Shown here piece by piece: positions 1-7,519 of a DNA stretch of 64,000 bases. The position numbers and the translations under genes are program-made. The notes beneath the pieces were generated by a model that was not told where the DNA came from, searched no databases, and was given only the letters and a program-made list of their open reading frames with translations. Source of the DNA: Verrucomicrobiota bacterium (GTDB taxonomy: Bacteria > Verrucomicrobiota > Verrucomicrobiia > Opitutales > Opitutaceae); assembly GCA_963205455.1 (NCBI GenBank), contig CAUJJL010000205.1:1-64000 (forward strand), written 5' to 3'. Numbering within the stretch: the stretch's first letter is position 1; each line of letters starts with the position of its first letter.

Positions 1-1
1 G

Positions 2-655
2 GAAGCATTCTCCGGTCTTGCGATCCAGGAATCCCCAAAGTCGGAAACGTTCTGCGATCTGCTCGTCGTCAGTCACGTCCTGAACGAGTTGACTGCCGAG
101 GCGGAGGGCTCCCTCCTCGCATGCATTGCACAGGCGCATGCTGTTCTCTGGGTAGAGCCAGGCACTCATTCGGTCGCGCGTGCGCTGCAGCGCCATCGAA
201 ACAACCTCCGATCCCTCTTTCGTATCGTCGCGCCCTGCACACACCAAGCCGACTGCGGACTTCTGTCTGCAGGCAATGAGCGTCACTGGTGTCACCATTT
301 CGCGGCCCCTCCCGCGGGCGTGCATGCCGACGGCAATTGGGTCAAATTTGCTCAACGCGCCGGCATCGATCTTCGCAGCCTTCCTTACTCCTTTCTCGTC
401 CTTGACCGGCAGACACACCCCACGCCCATCGACTGCGACGACGCGCCCACCGCACGCATCATCGGCAGGCCGGACGCCTTCAAGCCCTATGTGCGCCTGC
501 TCGGCTGCGAAAGCGATGGCGTTCATGAACTCACCGTCATGAAACGGGAATGTCCCGCGCTCTACAAACAGCTTGAACGAGCCCGCGGGCCGCTCCTCTA
601 CCGGTGGCAAAGGAACGGAGACCGCATCGCATCAGGCCAGCCATGCCAGCAGTAG
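2..655 (+). CDS. Rsm22-family small-subunit rRNA methyltransferase-like protein, 5' truncated
   Basis: The reading frame is open from base 2, so the gene starts upstream of the window; 217 residues are visible. It reads SHVLNEL followed by an EPGTHS motif, then VAPC and a Cys-rich block (C-x5-C about 12 residues before WCHH). This order of a post-SAM-motif segment, the EPGT loop and the VAPC-THQADC-WCHH cysteines is typical of Rsm22/METTL17-like proteins, class I methyltransferase-fold factors that act on the small ribosomal subunit. In the mitochondrial relatives these cysteines bind an Fe-S cluster. The SAM-binding N-terminal half lies outside the window. The next clear gene is about 530 bases downstream. 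The family call is by motif recognition; enzymatic activity is inferred. Confidence 0.8.
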   Translation, partial: EAFSGLAIQESPKSETFCDLLVVSHVLNELTAEAEGSLLACIAQAHAVLWVEPGTHSVARALQRHRNNLRSLFRIVAPCTHQADCGLLSAGNERHWCHHFAAPPAGVHADGNWVKFAQRAGIDLRSLPYSFLVLDRQTHPTPIDCDDAPTARIIGRPDAFKPYVRLLGCESDGVHELTVMKRECPALYKQLERARGPLLYRWQRNGDRIASGQPCQQ

Positions 656-1186
656 CGCGGCAGGAACGGAAAATGTTCTGCGCAGGACGTCACCGGTATT
701 GCATCCGGCGAAGAAAGAGCCCATGCTCCCCTCCGGCTGGATACGAGCGATATAGTCATGGCGAACAAGAAGATCTTTCTGCTCCGACTTCGATCGCACT
801 CACTGTGGAGTGCCTGCGCACTGGCGTTTGTAATCGTTGCAAGCGCGCTTGGAGCAACGCCACAAAAGGCGCCCATTCCGGACAAACCGGGTCATGGTGA
901 ACGTCACACTCGCGAAGAAGTCGCCACCAAGCGCACAGGCAGGACCGAAACGGCAGATAGCGAGCGGCGCTCGGATTCCCAGAAAAAGTCGCCTGAAGGC
1001 CCCACCGCATCGCGGGCGCGCGTCTGGCTCACCTGAACCTTCGTCCTGTAGAAATTTCCAGCGCGTCGGCGCGCTTGAGTGGTGTGATTATTCGGGCGCA
1101 GCGAAATCTCGGCTTGTTGCTCCCGTTTCAAGAGCTTGACTCAGATGCGCGAATCAGAGAAACGTAAACGCTTATCACTTCCAACC
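656..1186. other. Gene-poor stretch, one doubtful small ORF
   Basis: These 531 bases separate the Rsm22-like gene from the 33-residue basic protein. Several short frames cross it on both strands, but none matches a family I recognise. The only one with gene-like character is 758-1036, listed separately. The promoter for the small basic protein at 1187 should lie in the last 100 bases; I see no convincing -35/-10 pair. Confidence 0.5.
758..1036 (+). CDS. Hypothetical small secreted protein (doubtful)
   Basis: This 92-residue frame begins MANKKIFLLRLR, followed by a hydrophobic stretch (roughly residues 15-32, ending ASALGA) that could be a signal peptide with cleavage near residue 33. The rest is charged and Lys/Arg/Glu-rich with no recognisable domain. 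There is no good ribosome binding site before the ATG, and overlapping frames of similar length exist. It is listed only because the N-terminus looks like an export signal and the stretch is otherwise empty. Confidence 0.3.
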   Translation: MANKKIFLLRLRSHSLWSACALAFVIVASALGATPQKAPIPDKPGHGERHTREEVATKRTGRTETADSERRSDSQKKSPEGPTASRARVWLT

Positions 1187-1288
1187 ATGGGTCGACAATC
1201 CAACAAGATCATCAAGAGAAAACGGCGTCTTGCACGCATCAAGCGCAGGAAAGAGGCTGCCAAGAAAACCGCGAAGGCCAAGAAGTAG
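1187..1288 (+). CDS. 33-residue Arg/Lys-rich basic protein
   Basis: The ATG at 1187 opens a frame of 33 residues beginning MGRQSNKIIKRKRR and ending in KAKK. More than half of the residues are Lys or Arg, and the C-terminus is Ala/Lys-rich. A strong intrinsic terminator begins 11 bases after the stop, so this looks like a self-contained small gene. The size and charge pattern recall the tiny ribosomal-subunit proteins of the AURKAIP1/COX24 type (mS38, mycobacterial bS22). I cannot show homology from sequence alone, so a ribosome- or RNA-associated role is inference. It lies 118 bases upstream of rimO, which modifies ribosomal protein uS12 in other bacteria. Confidence 0.7.
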   Translation: MGRQSNKIIKRKRRLARIKRRKEAAKKTAKAKK

Positions 1289-1298
1289 CCCCCCCTTT

Positions 1299-1327
1299 AC
1301 CGCGGCCCTGGTGCCGCGGTTTTTTTA
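1299..1327 (+). terminator. Intrinsic terminator of the 33-residue protein gene
   Basis: A perfect 8-bp stem (ACCGCGGC at 1299-1306 with GCCGCGGT at 1313-1320) closes a 6-base loop and runs into a tract of seven T residues (1320-1326). Confidence 0.9.
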
Positions 1328-1406
1328 TCGTCCGATGTAGGCGCCTGGTCTCCCTGGCGATACTGAGGCGAACCAATTTCCGGGTCATCCACCCGGCTTT
1401 GAAGCC

Positions 1407-2822
1407 ATGATCAAGGTCAGTCTCATTTCCCTCGGTTGCGCCAAGAATCTTGTCGATAGCGAAATCATGGTCGGGCACCTGCACAAGGCCGGCATGACGG
1501 TCATTCCGGAAGCGGAAAAGGCGGATGTCGTCATCGTCAACACGTGCTCCTTCATTGATTCCTCAAAGGAGGAATCAATCGGACACATTCTCGAGGTCCA
1601 CCAGAACCGGGGCCTGCGCAAGCGTCGGAAGGAACAGAAGCTGATCGTCGCAGGCTGCATGTCGCAACGCTTCTCCAAGGAGCTCTCCGGAGAACTTTCG
1701 AACGAGGTCGATGCTTTCATCGGTCTGGACCAGGTGACCAAGGTCGCACCGATCATTGAGTCGATCTACGAAAAGGAGCGGACCGCGAATCCCACCCCTG
1801 AGAATTTTGTCACCCGGCACTCGACCTACATCCCGGATTACGACACGCCTCGGTTCCGGCTTACGCCCAAACACTTTGCCTACATCAAGATCGCGGAAGG
1901 CTGCAATCATCCGTGCACCTTCTGCATCATCCCCCAGATTCGCGGTCGCCACCGCAGCCGCACCGTCGACAGTGTCGTGGCGGAGGCCAGGGGGCTCGTC
2001 GCCGAAGGCGTGCGCGAACTCGATCTGATATCGCAGGACACGACGTTTTTCGGGATGGACACCTGGGAGCAGCGACCGAATCCACGTACGCCCGTAGATT
2101 CCTCGCGCGGGACAGCACTGACCACCCTGCTGCGCCAGTTGAATTCGATTGAAGGGGATTTCTGGATACGCCTGCTTTACACTCACCCGGCGCACTGGAG
2201 CGACGAACTCATTCAAACGATCGCGGATTGCCCAAAGGTCGCGAGGTACATCGATATTCCGCTCCAGCACATCAGCAATCACATGCTCGGACTGATGCAG
2301 CGCGAAACGAGCGGTGACTACATTCGCGACCTGATCCGGCGCATCCGGGCGGGCATTCCCGGCATTGCGATTCGCACCACCTTCATCGTGGGTTTCCCGG
2401 GAGAGACCGAGGCGGATGTCGATGAGTTGTGCGAGTTCATCCGTGAAACGCGCTTTGAAAGGCTCGGCGTATTCCGCTACTCCCAGGAGGAGGGAACGCG
2501 GGCCGCCAAGATGGAGGCTCAGATTCCCGCCAAGGTAAAAGAGGCGCGCTGGCACCGCGTCATGGCGCTCCAGAAGGAGATCGCCGCACAGGTCAGCGCC
2601 GCACAGGTCGGACGCACACTCAAGGTCCTGGTCGAGGAGCCCGGAGTCGCCCGGGGAGAGGCCGATGCGCCCGACATCGATGGCCGTGTCTATGTCCCAC
2701 GCGAGTTGCCGGTTGGCGAATTCGCCTGGGTAAGGATCAATGCCTGCCGCGACTACGATCTCCTGGCGTTGCCGCTAGGACAGCAGCCCACCGCCTACAA
2801 GGTCGCGAAGCAGGCCCAATAG
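1407..2822 (+). CDS. rimO: Ribosomal protein uS12 Asp methylthiotransferase RimO
   Basis: This 471-residue radical-SAM methylthiotransferase adds a methylthio group to a conserved aspartate of uS12. The N-terminal MTTase domain carries the three auxiliary-cluster cysteines C11 (SLGCAKN), C47 (NTCSF) and C84 (GCMSQ). The radical-SAM cluster motif is C166-x3-C170-x2-C173 (CNHPCTFC), followed by IIPQIRGRHRSR. A C-terminal TRAM-like region ends the protein. Length and the NTCSFIDSSKEES signature fit RimO rather than MiaB. cutA follows after 18 bases on the same strand, so the two are probably cotranscribed. No clear Shine-Dalgarno precedes the ATG. Confidence 0.95.
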   Translation: MIKVSLISLGCAKNLVDSEIMVGHLHKAGMTVIPEAEKADVVIVNTCSFIDSSKEESIGHILEVHQNRGLRKRRKEQKLIVAGCMSQRFSKELSGELSNEVDAFIGLDQVTKVAPIIESIYEKERTANPTPENFVTRHSTYIPDYDTPRFRLTPKHFAYIKIAEGCNHPCTFCIIPQIRGRHRSRTVDSVVAEARGLVAEGVRELDLISQDTTFFGMDTWEQRPNPRTPVDSSRGTALTTLLRQLNSIEGDFWIRLLYTHPAHWSDELIQTIADCPKVARYIDIPLQHISNHMLGLMQRETSGDYIRDLIRRIRAGIPGIAIRTTFIVGFPGETEADVDELCEFIRETRFERLGVFRYSQEEGTRAAKMEAQIPAKVKEARWHRVMALQKEIAAQVSAAQVGRTLKVLVEEPGVARGEADAPDIDGRVYVPRELPVGEFAWVRINACRDYDLLALPLGQQPTAYKVAKQAQ

Positions 2823-2840
2823 CATTCGGCCCCTCGCTCC

Positions 2841-3167
2841 ATGCCCTCCGCACAGCTCAAGATCGGTTGGACAACACTCGCGTCATCAGCGGAAGCGGAA
2901 GCCCTCGCCCGCGATCTCGTTGCCCGCGGTCTGGCCGTCTGCTGCCAGGTCGACCGACCCATTCAATCCATCTATCAGTGGGAGGGAAAAATCGAATCGG
3001 CGCCGGAGGTCCGACTTACCATTAAGTTCCTGTCCGACAGGCAGTCCCGCATGGAGGCGGTCCTGTTGGCTCAGCATCCCTACGATACCCCGGAGTGGGT
3101 GGTGGTCGACGCCACGGCCGTCAGTGAAAAATACTTGTCATGGGCGCAGTCCGTGCCTCACTCTTGA
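2841..3167 (+). CDS. cutA: Divalent-cation tolerance protein CutA1
   Basis: This 108-residue protein has the trimeric ferredoxin-like fold signature of CutA1: the SIYQWEGKIE strand-turn motif, where most members have YxWxGKI, and HPYDTPEW near the C-terminus in place of the usual HPYEVPE. Two adjacent cysteines (near residues 34-35, AVCCQVD) could bind metal. CutA is linked to copper and other divalent-cation tolerance, but its biochemical role is not settled. It follows rimO closely and probably shares its transcript. Confidence 0.92.
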   Translation: MPSAQLKIGWTTLASSAEAEALARDLVARGLAVCCQVDRPIQSIYQWEGKIESAPEVRLTIKFLSDRQSRMEAVLLAQHPYDTPEWVVVDATAVSEKYLSWAQSVPHS

Positions 3168-3200
3168 CCCTTTCATTCGAATCAGACCTCCCTTAACGTC

Positions 3201-3356
3201 ATGTCACAGCACAAAAGTCTCCAAGGCGCCTCAGGTATCGTTGTGAAGCGCAATGTCCTCAAGCGCTTCGAGCGTGTGGACCTCCTCAAGAAGCGCGGCC
3301 AGTGGAAAGCGGGGGACCGCATTCTCGGTCTGAAGAAGACCAAGCCCGACGTCTGA
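3201..3356 (+). CDS. Small basic protein, Verrucomicrobia/Chlamydiae family
   Basis: The ATG at 3201 opens a 51-residue protein beginning MSQHKSLQGASG, with a KRNVLKRFERVDLL core, then GQWKAGDRILGL and a KTKPDV end. I recognise this as the small basic protein family restricted to Verrucomicrobia and Chlamydiae (TIGR04137 type), whose function is unknown. It has its own strong terminator 28 bases after the stop and begins 34 bases after cutA. Conservation, size and charge suggest association with RNA or the ribosome, but that is inference. It supports the taxonomic placement of the window. Confidence 0.85.
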   Translation: MSQHKSLQGASGIVVKRNVLKRFERVDLLKKRGQWKAGDRILGLKKTKPDV

Positions 3357-3383
3357 GCCCCGTTCATCGTTTTTTATGTTTTG

Positions 3384-3415
3384 AGGCAGGTCGACCACGA
3401 CCTGCCTTTTTCTTT
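3384..3415 (+). terminator. Intrinsic terminator after the small basic protein gene
   Basis: A perfect 10-bp stem (3384-3393 with 3398-3407, AGGCAGGTCG/CGACCTGCCT) closes a 4-base loop (ACCA) and is followed by a T-rich tract from 3407. Confidence 0.92.
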
Positions 3416-3529
3416 TCCGCCTTAGAACCTCGCTCGCTCCCCCTCACACAACAAAGTCGCATTGCAAGTCCCTGCATTTCACCGCGCTTGACGAATGGGA
3501 ACGAGCCCGTTTCCTTGGCCCTTCGTGCT

Positions 3530-3604
3530 GCGGGCGTAGCACAATGGATAGTGTAGCGGTCTCCGAAGCCGTTGATGTGGGTTCGATTCCCGCCGCTCGC
3601 ACCA
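3530..3604 (+). tRNA. tRNA-Arg (anticodon CCG)
   Basis: The cloverleaf is complete. The acceptor stem is GCGGGCG paired with CGCTCGC (one G-U pair), the anticodon loop CTCCGAA reads CGG codons, and the T arm contains GGTTCGATTCC. The discriminator is A3601 and the CCA end is encoded (3602-3604). The anticodon stem carries G-U pairs at both ends. The gene sits alone between the small basic protein and the DegP-like protease. Confidence 0.93.
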
Positions 3605-3633
3605 GTTTCCGATGGTTCTGTTGGAAACTCTCC

Positions 3634-3655
3634 AAAATGACATTTCTGTCATTTT
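3634..3655. repeat. Perfect inverted repeat in the htrA leader
   Basis: AAAATGACA at 3634-3642 pairs exactly with TGTCATTTT at 3647-3655 around the loop TTTC. A weaker hairpin (GTTTCC 3605-3610 with GGAAAC 3623-3628) precedes it. It could terminate the tRNA-Arg transcript or act as an operator for the protease gene, whose ATG is 55 bases downstream. Confidence 0.6.
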
Positions 3656-3710
3656 CGCGAAAGGAGCACGAAAACTCTGTGTGGCATGGTGGGCTCATCT
3701 CGAACCCACT

Positions 3711-5228
3711 ATGAATACCAATCCATCCCTCCGCCCGCTCCTGACTCGCCCCAAGGCCATCATCGCTGCGGCAACCCTTGCCCTTGCCGGCGTGATCGTC
3801 GGCGTTCATGCGGCGTCAAACAACGCCAGCGCCCGCATCGAGGTCAAACGCGACACCCAGCCGATCGACCGCACGCAGCTCGAACCCGCAAGTTTCTCCA
3901 AGGTCGTCAAGCGCGTCTCTCCCAGCGTCGTAAAAATCACGACTGAAACGAAGGCCCGCCGTGTTGGAGTCACTGAAAGCGACGGACTCGATTTCGACAA
4001 TCCCCTCTTCCGCCAGTTCTTTGGCGGCCGCATCCCGGAAATGCAACGTCCGCCCCAGAGCGGATTGGGCTCCGGTGTCATCATCAGCGAGGACGGCTAT
4101 ATCGCGACCAACAATCACGTCGTGCAGGATGCCGACACTCTGCGCGTGACCCTCGGCGATGGCCGTGAACTCACTGCCAAGGTGGTCGGCCGCGATCCGC
4201 AGACCGATATCGCGGTGATCAAGGTCGATGCCGACAACCTTCCCGCCATCACCCTCGCCGACAGTGACAAGGTCGAGGTAGGCGACCGGGTCCTTGCCCT
4301 CGGCAATCCCTTCGGCATCGGAGAAACGGTCACCACAGGCATCATCAGCGCCAAAGGGCGCCGCCCCGGCCTGGGGCTCGCCTATGAGGACTTCATTCAG
4401 ACCGATGCGGCCATCAATCCGGGCAACTCGGGAGGTGCACTCGTCGACATCAATGGCCGCCTCATCGGAATCAACACTGCCATTCTCAGTCGCAGCGGCG
4501 GATTCCAAGGGGTCGGACTCGCGGTGCCCGCGAATCTCGTCGGTCATGTTACCGATAGCCTCGTCAAGACCGGCAAGGTCGTTCGCGGTTTTCTCGGTGT
4601 CGGCGCGCAGGATATCACGCCAGCCCTGGCTGATTCGCTTGGCCTCAGCAGTCACTCCGGAGCCCTCGTTTCCGACGTGCAGCCAAACAGTCCCGCCGCG
4701 AAGGCCGGCCTTCTCAGCGGCGACGTCATCACCGCCGTGAACGGCAAGTCGATCGACGACGCCAACCGGCTCACCTTCACAATCGGCGCCATTGCCCCGG
4801 GCACAAAGACCACCCTTAGCGTGCTGCGCGACGGCAAGTCCCAGGAAATCACGGTGGTCACCGGAGAACGTCCGAAGAATGGTCGCATGGGCCAGGGCAC
4901 TCGCTCTGACAACGACAATGCGAATGGTTCCGACGTCGGCGTCCTCAATGGCGTCGCGGTCAGTGATCTCGACCAGGAATCGCGCCGCACCATGAACGTT
5001 CCGGGCCGCATCAAGGGAGCCTTGATTACAAACGTTGACCAGGATTCGGCCGCTGCCCGCGCAGGTCTTCGCCCCGGGGATGTCATCCTTGAAATCAACC
5101 GTCAGCCGGTGGCTTCCGCGGAGGAGGCTGTCGACCTCAGTGAAAAGGCCGAGGGGAAGAAGACCTTGGTCAAGCTCTGGTCGCGCGGCAACACGGTGTT
5201 TGTCGTCGTCGACGAAAGCGGAAACTGA
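3711..5228 (+). CDS. degP: DegP/HtrA-family periplasmic serine endoprotease
   Basis: I chose the ATG at 3711, not the upstream in-frame start at 3612, because it puts a signal sequence (basic start, then IIAAATLALAGVIVGVHA) at the N-terminus. The 505-residue protein has a trypsin-like domain with the triad H136 (TNNHVV), D166 (QTDIAVI) and S240 (PGNSGGAL), then two PDZ domains (roughly 300-390 and 415-500). This is the Do-family layout: protein quality control of misfolded envelope proteins. A linker rich in Asp/Asn (DNDNANGSD) separates the PDZ domains. The gene is monocistronic, with a terminator after it, and may be controlled by the inverted repeat at 3634-3655. Assignment to DegP rather than DegQ is not possible from sequence. 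Confidence 0.92.
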   Translation: MNTNPSLRPLLTRPKAIIAAATLALAGVIVGVHAASNNASARIEVKRDTQPIDRTQLEPASFSKVVKRVSPSVVKITTETKARRVGVTESDGLDFDNPLFRQFFGGRIPEMQRPPQSGLGSGVIISEDGYIATNNHVVQDADTLRVTLGDGRELTAKVVGRDPQTDIAVIKVDADNLPAITLADSDKVEVGDRVLALGNPFGIGETVTTGIISAKGRRPGLGLAYEDFIQTDAAINPGNSGGALVDINGRLIGINTAILSRSGGFQGVGLAVPANLVGHVTDSLVKTGKVVRGFLGVGAQDITPALADSLGLSSHSGALVSDVQPNSPAAKAGLLSGDVITAVNGKSIDDANRLTFTIGAIAPGTKTTLSVLRDGKSQEITVVTGERPKNGRMGQGTRSDNDNANGSDVGVLNGVAVSDLDQESRRTMNVPGRIKGALITNVDQDSAAARAGLRPGDVILEINRQPVASAEEAVDLSEKAEGKKTLVKLWSRGNTVFVVVDESGN

Positions 5229-5269
5229 TCTGCCCTCCCCTTTTCCCATCGCAGCGGAGTCTGCTTAAC

Positions 5270-5311
5270 CCGGCATCGCCTTCCCCGATGGGAGCGGTGC
5301 CGGTTTTCTTT
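5270..5311 (+). terminator. Intrinsic terminator after the degP-like gene
   Basis: A 10-bp stem (5270-5279 with 5294-5303, one G-U pair) closes a 14-base loop and is followed by a T-rich tract (5304-5311). Confidence 0.8.
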
Positions 5312-5354
5312 CCACACTTTCCAACGCGCCTCGGCTCGCCCACACTGGAACCTG

Positions 5355-6026
5355 ATGAGAATCCTCGTCGTCGAAGATGATGCCAAGATCGCATCGTTTG
5401 TGGTGCGCGGGCTGAAACAGGCAGCCTATGCGGTCGATCACGCACCCGACGGCGACACCGCACTCATGCTGGCGCAGTCCACAACCTACGATGCCGCTAT
5501 CGTGGATGTGATGCTTCCCGGTCTTGACGGCCTGAGCCTCGTCCGTCGCCTGCGGGCTGCCCGGAACGTCCTGCCCGTGCTGTTTCTCAGCGCGCGGAGC
5601 TCGGTCGATGATCGTGTCAAGGGACTGCAAAGCGGAGGAGACGACTATCTCACCAAACCCTTCGCGTTCTCCGAACTGCTTGCGCGCGTGCAGGCGCTGA
5701 TTCGGCGGGCGACGCAGGCACCGGAAACGACACGCCTTGCGGCGGGCGATGTGACACTCGATCTCGCGAGCAGGGAAGTTACCTGCGCAGGTCAACGCGT
5801 GGATCTTCAGCCGCGTGAGTTTGCTCTTCTGGCATTCCTGCTGCGCCATGCCGGACGCACCGTGAGCAAGGCGATGATCCTCGAACATGTGTGGGACTAC
5901 AGTTTCGACCCACAGACCAACGTCGTGGATGTGGTCATGCACCGCCTGCGCTCAAAGATCGATCCCGATCACACGCGGATCGAAACGGTGAGGAATGTGG
6001 GTTACCAGTTTCGCCGCCATGCTTGA
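5355..6026 (+). CDS. OmpR-family response regulator
   Basis: This 223-residue regulator has a receiver domain with acidic residues near positions 8-9 (VEDD), the phospho-acceptor D51 (VDVMLPG) and K101 (LTKPF), and a C-terminal winged-helix OmpR/PhoB domain (DLASREVTCAGQRVDLQPREFALL, ending in NVGYQF). It overlaps the following histidine kinase gene by 8 bases, so the two form a classic pair. The kinase looks CusS/QseC-like, so a metal or envelope-stress signal is plausible, but no target genes can be named. The degP-like gene upstream is separated by a terminator. Confidence 0.93.
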   Translation: MRILVVEDDAKIASFVVRGLKQAAYAVDHAPDGDTALMLAQSTTYDAAIVDVMLPGLDGLSLVRRLRAARNVLPVLFLSARSSVDDRVKGLQSGGDDYLTKPFAFSELLARVQALIRRATQAPETTRLAAGDVTLDLASREVTCAGQRVDLQPREFALLAFLLRHAGRTVSKAMILEHVWDYSFDPQTNVVDVVMHRLRSKIDPDHTRIETVRNVGYQFRRHA

Positions 6027-7449
6027 CCGCCTCCGCCAATCCCTCGCGCTGCGGCTGGCAATCCAATATGCCCTGGTTTTCGCAATAGGTGCCGCGGTGC
6101 TTTTTTCCGCGCTCTACCTCTTTCTGGCCGATGCGCTCGAATCGCGAGAACGCGCAGCGGTTGAACGCCGGGCGGGCATTCTCGCGGAGACGTATGAATT
6201 GGGCGGCCTGTCCGCCCTGCGCGCTGATCTCACCCAGGACACCTCTCCGGAGGTCCGCTCCTATTTTGTGCGCCTTCTCGGACCCGAGAACGAAACCCTC
6301 TTCGCCTCGGTGCCGCCCGATTGGATTGAAACATCCATCCAACAGGTCCCCCTGCCCTCCGTTCCCGGCCTGACCGCCACCCAGGAGGTTCACACGATCC
6401 GGATCCCTCAGACTGCACTCCGCGACTATGCCATTGCATCGCGTCCCTTGCCTGCCGGGCGGCTGCTTCAAGTGGGCCGGAGCACTGACAGTCGCGCGGT
6501 ACTCCTGGCGCCGCTGCGACGCACGTTTCTCGGTCTCGGGTCCGGCGCAATTGTGCTTTCTCTCCTCGTCGGAACGCTTCTCGCGTGGCGGGCGACGCGC
6601 CCCCTGCGGGCCGTTTCCGAAACGACGAGGCGCATCATTGAAACCGGCGATCTGGCCGCACGTGTTCCGGGTGCAGGCGGACGAGGGGAACTCGCGGTGC
6701 TCGTGACCCAACTCAATGCCCTTCTCGCAAAAAACGCCACACATGTCCAGGTCCTGCGAGATACACTCGACAATCTTGCACACGATCTCCGCACGCCACT
6801 CACGCGCCTTCGGGGCACCGCCGAACTCGCGTTGCACGACACTGGAAATCCGGAGGAGGCGCAGGCCGCACTCGCGGATTGCATCAACGAATCCGATCGC
6901 GTCCTGCACCTTTTGGAAGCCTTGCTCGACGTCTCGGCCGCGGAAGCCGGTGCGCTCAAACTCAATCGGGACACGCTGGACGCCCGCACGCTCCTTGAGC
7001 GCGCTGCTGATCTCTACCGCGAGGTCGCCGAGGAGAAGAGGATCACGCTGACGCTCCATCTTCCGGATACGCCGGTTGAAATCGATGCCGACGCAGTCCG
7101 CCTCAATCAGGCAATCGGCAATCTGGTCGACAATGCGCTGAAATACACACCGGGCGGTGGAAAGGTTCTGCTTTCACTCGAGGAGAAGAATGGCCAGGTC
7201 GTCATCGCCGTTGACGACTCGGGGCCAGGCGTGCCGGAGGATGAGCGGGAAGCCATATTCAGGCGCCTTTATCGAAGTGACGCCAGCCGTTCCCAGCGCG
7301 GACTGGGGCTGGGCTTGAGCCTCGCGCGGGCAATGATCGAGGCTCATGGAGGCACGATCGAGGTGTCACGCTCAACTCAAGGCGGAGCACGCTTCTCCGT
7401 TGCACTGCGCCGCGCGGTCCGGCCATCTGCAGCCCTGACAGCCACATGA
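6019..7449 (+). CDS. Membrane sensor histidine kinase
   Basis: The start at 6019 (ATG) overlaps the end of the response regulator by 8 bases and suits translational coupling better than the alternative GTG at 5995. The 476-residue protein has a first membrane helix (about residues 10-37), a periplasmic region of about 130 residues, a second helix (about 171-192) leading into HAMP (ATRPLRAVSETTRRI), then the dimerisation/phospho-acceptor helix with H255 (LAHDLRTPLTRLRG). The ATPase domain has an N box (NQAIGNLVDNALKY), a G1 box (DDSGPGV) and a G2 box (GLGLGLSLARAM). This is the layout of CusS-type kinases. The ligand is unknown. Confidence 0.93.
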   Translation: MLDRLRQSLALRLAIQYALVFAIGAAVLFSALYLFLADALESRERAAVERRAGILAETYELGGLSALRADLTQDTSPEVRSYFVRLLGPENETLFASVPPDWIETSIQQVPLPSVPGLTATQEVHTIRIPQTALRDYAIASRPLPAGRLLQVGRSTDSRAVLLAPLRRTFLGLGSGAIVLSLLVGTLLAWRATRPLRAVSETTRRIIETGDLAARVPGAGGRGELAVLVTQLNALLAKNATHVQVLRDTLDNLAHDLRTPLTRLRGTAELALHDTGNPEEAQAALADCINESDRVLHLLEALLDVSAAEAGALKLNRDTLDARTLLERAADLYREVAEEKRITLTLHLPDTPVEIDADAVRLNQAIGNLVDNALKYTPGGGKVLLSLEEKNGQVVIAVDDSGPGVPEDEREAIFRRLYRSDASRSQRGLGLGLSLARAMIEAHGGTIEVSRSTQGGARFSVALRRAVRPSAALTAT

Positions 7450-7519
7450 CATCCTTCGAAAAAGCGTGAACGTCGTCGGCTTGTAGCCGCAGGAATTCCT
7501 GGTTGCGTTGGGGTAAATC

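Noticed and set aside
1554-1579. Perfect 11-bp palindrome with loop AAAG inside rimO, containing GGAGG
   Set aside because: The codons encode the conserved IDSSKEESI motif and no ATG follows the GGAGG at a proper distance, so it is most likely chance.
3816-5249. 477-residue minus-strand frame opposite the degP-like gene
   Set aside because: No family motif, and the plus strand encodes a complete protease with intact triad; high-GC genes commonly have long antisense frames.
5935-7059. 374-residue minus-strand frame opposite the histidine kinase
   Set aside because: Shadow of the kinase reading frame, with random composition.
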